DNA from: JAYFNU01 sp034933305
Lineage (GTDB): Bacteria; Bacillota; Clostridia; Oscillospirales; Ruminococcaceae
Assembly (NCBI GenBank): GCA_034933305.1
Contig: JAYFNU010000026.1
Coordinates: 24,386-88,385 of the forward strand
Direction of reading: 5' to 3'
DNA: 64,000 bases
In this document: in pieces, positions 61,395-64,000 of the stretch
Numbering within the stretch: position 1 is the first letter of the stretch
Layout of the letters: every line of letters begins with the position of its first letter
Position numbers and translations under genes: made by a program
The notes under the pieces: model-generated
The model's input: the letters and a program-made list of their open reading frames with translations, nothing else
The model's database searches: none
What the model was told of the DNA's origin: nothing

Positions 61395-63641
61395 TTGGCG
61401 AAGAAAGCACAGAAAAAAGAACCCGTCCGCAACGGGATGGTCGAGAACGTGGAGATCGCGGGCGCCGGAGAAATGGCCGAGACCCCCATCGTCGACACGC
61501 TGCGCGTCAATTATATGCCCTATGCGATGAGCGTCATCGTCTCCCGCGCGCTGCCGGAGATCGACGGCTTCAAGCCGTCTCACCGCAAGCTGCTGTACAC
61601 GATGTACACGATGGGGCTGCTGACGGGCCCGCGCACGAAATCGGCCAACGTCGTCGGCCAGACGATGAAGCTGAATCCCCACGGCGACCAGGCGATCTAC
61701 GAGACGATGGTGCGCCTCGCGCGCGGCAATGAGACGCTGCTGCACCCCTATGTCGACAGCAAGGGCAATTTCGGCAAGAGCTACAGCCGGGACATGGCCT
61801 ATGCGGCGTCGCGCTACACCGAAGTCAAGCTCGCCGAGATCAGCGGACAGCTGTTCGCCGACATCGGCAAGGACACCGTGGATTTCGTCGACAACTACGA
61901 CAACACGCTCAAGGAGCCGACGCTGTTCCCGGCGACGTTCCCGACGATCCTCGTCAACAGCAACATCGGCATCGCCGTCGGCATGGCGAGCTCGATCTGC
62001 CCGTTCAATCTCGCCGAGGTGTGCGAAACGACGGTCGCGCTCATCAAGGATCCGCAGCACGACATTCTTTCCACGCTCAAGGCCCCCGATTTCCCGGGCG
62101 GCGGGCTGCTGCTGTACGACGAAGCGGCGACGAGGGAGATCTACGAAACGGGCCGCGGCTCCTTCCGCATACGCGCGCGCTATGCCTTTGAAAAAGCGGG
62201 GAACCGCATCGAGATCACCGAGATCCCGCCCACGACGACGGTCGAAGCGATCATGGACAAGCTCGCCGAGCACGTGAAATCGGGCCGGGTGAAGGAACTT
62301 GCCGACATGCGCGACGAGACCGACCTCAAGGGCCTGCGCCTGACGCTTGACCTCAAGCGCGGCGTCGATCCCGACAAGCTCATGCAGAAGCTGTTCCGCA
62401 TCACGCCGCTCGAGGACAGCTTCGCGTGCAATTTCAACATCCTCATCGACGGCGAGCCGCGCGTGATGGGCGTGCGCGAGATCCTCGCCGAATGGACGGA
62501 CTTCCGCCGCGGCTGCGTGCGCCGCCGTACGGCGTTCGAGCTCAAGGGCAAGGAGGACAGGCTGCATCTGCTCTCCGGCCTCGAGGCGATCCTCATGGAC
62601 ATCGACAAGGCGATCAGAATCGTCCGCGAGACGGAAGAGGAAAAAGAAGTCGTCCCGAACCTGATGATCGGCTTTTCCATCGACGAGATCCAGGCCAACT
62701 ACATCGCCGAGATCAAGCTGCGCCATCTCAACCGCCAGTACATCCTCGAGCGGACGGCCGAGATCGCGTCGCTGCGCGAGGACATCGCGTCGCTGCGCGG
62801 CATCCTGGGCGATCCGAAGCGCATCGACAGGATCATCATGGGCGAACAGGCGGCCGTAGCGCAGAAATTCGTCCAGGCGCGCCGCACGAAGATCTATTAC
62901 GAGCCGGTGGAGCGGTTTGAGGAGGAAGAGGAGACCGTTCCGGATTATCCGGTCCATCTCTTCTTTACGCGCGAGGGCTACTTCAAGAAGATCACGCCGC
63001 TGTCGCTGCGCATGGGCGGCGAGCAGAAGCTCAAGGAGAGTGACGAGATCATCTTTGCGGCAGAGGCAAAGAACGACATCCATCTGCTGTTCTTTACAAA
63101 CGAGCGCAACGTCTACAAGGCGCGCGCCGCCGATTTCGACGACGGAAAGGCGAGCGCCATCGGCGACTTCATCGCGGCAAAGCTCGATATGCCGGAAGGG
63201 GAAACCGCCGTCGCCATGGTCGCTACGCAGGAGTACAAGGGACACGTGCTCGTCTTCTACGCCAACGGCAAGGTCGCGCGCGTGCCGCTCGCGCAGTTTG
63301 AGACAAAGCTCAACCGGAAGAAGCTGTCGAACGCCTACTGCGCGAAGCAGGACGCGGTCGCCATCCTTTCCTGTGAGACCGACACGGAATACGCGCTGTT
63401 TACAGACAACGGCCGCATGCTGCTTGTCAACAGCGCGCTCGTGTCCGAGAAACAGAGCCGCGACACGCTCGGCGTGAGCGTGCTGAGCCTCAAAAAGAAC
63501 GCGAAGCTCAACCGCGTCTGCGAAGCGTCCTCTCTTGAGCTCGCCAACGAACACCGCTACCGCACGCGCAATCTGCCCGCCGCGGGCGCCGTGCTGCGCG
63601 CGGAAGACGTCGTCGAGCAGCTGACGCTGCCGGAAGCGTAA
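61395..63641 (+). CDS. Divergent type IIA topoisomerase A subunit (ParC/GyrA-like)
   Basis: A 748-residue DNA-cleaving subunit partnering the preceding gene. The winged-helix domain has the catalytic tyrosine Y141 in SRYTE. The quinolone-region motif is NPHGDQAIYE, where Q99 aligns with the E. coli GyrA Ser83 position and E103 with Asp87. A coiled-coil tower (about 400-490) and a C-terminal beta-pinwheel-like region (about 520-735) follow. The gyrase-specific GyrA box (QRRGGKG) is absent, so supercoiling activity is not expected; a decatenase role is more likely. TTG start at 61395 after GGAGGAAGG. Confidence 0.9.
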   Translation: MAKKAQKKEPVRNGMVENVEIAGAGEMAETPIVDTLRVNYMPYAMSVIVSRALPEIDGFKPSHRKLLYTMYTMGLLTGPRTKSANVVGQTMKLNPHGDQAIYETMVRLARGNETLLHPYVDSKGNFGKSYSRDMAYAASRYTEVKLAEISGQLFADIGKDTVDFVDNYDNTLKEPTLFPATFPTILVNSNIGIAVGMASSICPFNLAEVCETTVALIKDPQHDILSTLKAPDFPGGGLLLYDEAATREIYETGRGSFRIRARYAFEKAGNRIEITEIPPTTTVEAIMDKLAEHVKSGRVKELADMRDETDLKGLRLTLDLKRGVDPDKLMQKLFRITPLEDSFACNFNILIDGEPRVMGVREILAEWTDFRRGCVRRRTAFELKGKEDRLHLLSGLEAILMDIDKAIRIVRETEEEKEVVPNLMIGFSIDEIQANYIAEIKLRHLNRQYILERTAEIASLREDIASLRGILGDPKRIDRIIMGEQAAVAQKFVQARRTKIYYEPVERFEEEEETVPDYPVHLFFTREGYFKKITPLSLRMGGEQKLKESDEIIFAAEAKNDIHLLFFTNERNVYKARAADFDDGKASAIGDFIAAKLDMPEGETAVAMVATQEYKGHVLVFYANGKVARVPLAQFETKLNRKKLSNAYCAKQDAVAILSCETDTEYALFTDNGRMLLVNSALVSEKQSRDTLGVSVLSLKKNAKLNRVCEASSLELANEHRYRTRNLPAAGAVLRAEDVVEQLTLPEA

Positions 63642-63648
63642 ATTCCGG

Positions 63649-63677
63649 TTGATTTTTGCTTTTTTATATGGTATAGT
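63649..63677 (+). promoter_or_regulatory. Promoter of secG
   Basis: TTGATT (63649-63654), 17-base spacer, TATAGT (63672-63677). Confidence 0.8.
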
Positions 63678-63713
63678 GTAAAGCGCTGTTATAAGAGGTT
63701 GGAGGAAAGATCA

Positions 63714-63962
63714 ATGTCTGCTATTGAAATCGTCGCGGGATCGATGCTGCTGCTGTGCAGCCTGTGCATCATTCTTGCGGTCATGCTCCAAAGCGGTAAG
63801 GGCGACGGTCTGTCCGGCGCGATCATGGGCGGCGGCGATTACAGCTACCGCGGCAAGGGAAAAGACAATGACGCGAAGCTCGCGCGCATGACAAAGATCC
63901 TCGCGGTCGTGTTTTTTGTCGTGACGCTCGCCGTCAACGTCATCGCGCTTTCCGCAAAGTAA
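63714..63962 (+). CDS. secG: Preprotein translocase subunit SecG
   Basis: An 82-residue membrane subunit of the SecYEG channel. Two transmembrane helices (about 5-25 and 55-78) flank a glycine-rich loop (QSGKGDGLSGAIMGGG) typical of SecG. The ATG at 63714 follows GGAGG; an in-frame ATG-like start 15 bases earlier lies in the RBS. A hairpin follows immediately. Confidence 0.95.
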   Translation: MSAIEIVAGSMLLLCSLCIILAVMLQSGKGDGLSGAIMGGGDYSYRGKGKDNDAKLARMTKILAVVFFVVTLAVNVIALSAK

Positions 63963-63981
63963 TCATCCGATAAAAAAGAAG

Positions 63982-64000
63982 CGGCAGCCGAACGGCTGCC
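63982..64000 (+). terminator. Probable terminator hairpin cut by the window edge
   Basis: GGCAGCCG (63983-63990) pairs with CGGCTGCC (63993-64000). Any T-run lies beyond the window. Confidence 0.65.

Overview
This window is a GC-rich chromosomal segment from an anaerobic, Gram-positive (Firmicutes) bacterium, most likely a member of the class Clostridia. The evidence is SepF, DivIVA, a degenerate-GGDEF DHH phosphodiesterase of the GdpP type, a T-box leader, strong AGGAGG-like ribosome binding sites, sigma-A promoters of the TTGACA-N17-TATAAT type, and a trimeric [FeFe]-hydrogenase. I cannot name the genus. I see no tRNA or rRNA genes, CRISPR arrays, insertion sequences or phage genes; the region reads as core chromosome with a few accessory genes.

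Layout. 1-2815 (+): a heterodimeric ABC exporter, 5' truncated by the window edge. 3031-4741 (-): a stand-alone TrpB2-type tryptophan synthase behind a tryptophan T-box. 4786-6971 (+): aldose epimerase and a Rieske oxygenase. 7037-20863 (+): a genome-maintenance and tRNA-modification block (uvrB, uvrA, miaB, a YlbF/YmcA-like gene, mutS, mutL, miaA, hfq, and a membrane-anchored HlyD-like protein). 20872-28591 (+): cell division and envelope genes (sepF, divIVA, ileS, lspA, rluD-like), then a HAD phosphatase, a 28-residue membrane microprotein, an XRE-cupin regulator and a DUF3267 membrane protein. 28656-36867 (-): a ten-gene hydrogenase operon. Its ends encode the HydC/HydB/HydA enzyme. Its middle encodes a sensory-type hydrogenase, two DRTGG proteins, two GHKL ATPases, a PHP phosphoesterase and a [2Fe-2S] ferredoxin. 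37022-41460: a histidine phosphatase (-), an XRE regulator (+) and secA (-). 41571-43358 (+): a two-gene operon of an IscU-like scaffold and a GGGtGRT protein, both without known function. 43429-44240 (+): a MerR/TipAS regulator with its own operator. 44278-49290 (-): glnS, mnmA, nifU, nifS and rnhA. 49329-57317 (+): RNase J, GdpP, rplI, dnaB, tilS, hpt. Then ftsH, a divergent type IIA topoisomerase pair, and secG at the right edge.

How the parts fit. NifS supplies sulfur to NifU for Fe-S clusters and to MnmA for tRNA 2-thiolation. Fe-S clusters are then used by MiaB and by the very Fe-S-rich hydrogenase operon. The hydrogenase operon appears to couple NADH/ferredoxin-dependent hydrogen metabolism to a signalling module whose output is not visible here. 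The two best candidates for undescribed biology are the scaffold plus GGGtGRT pair (41650-43358) and the signalling centre of the hydrogenase operon (32239-36360). The divergent topoisomerase pair and the tryptophan T-box on a TrpB2 gene are also worth attention.
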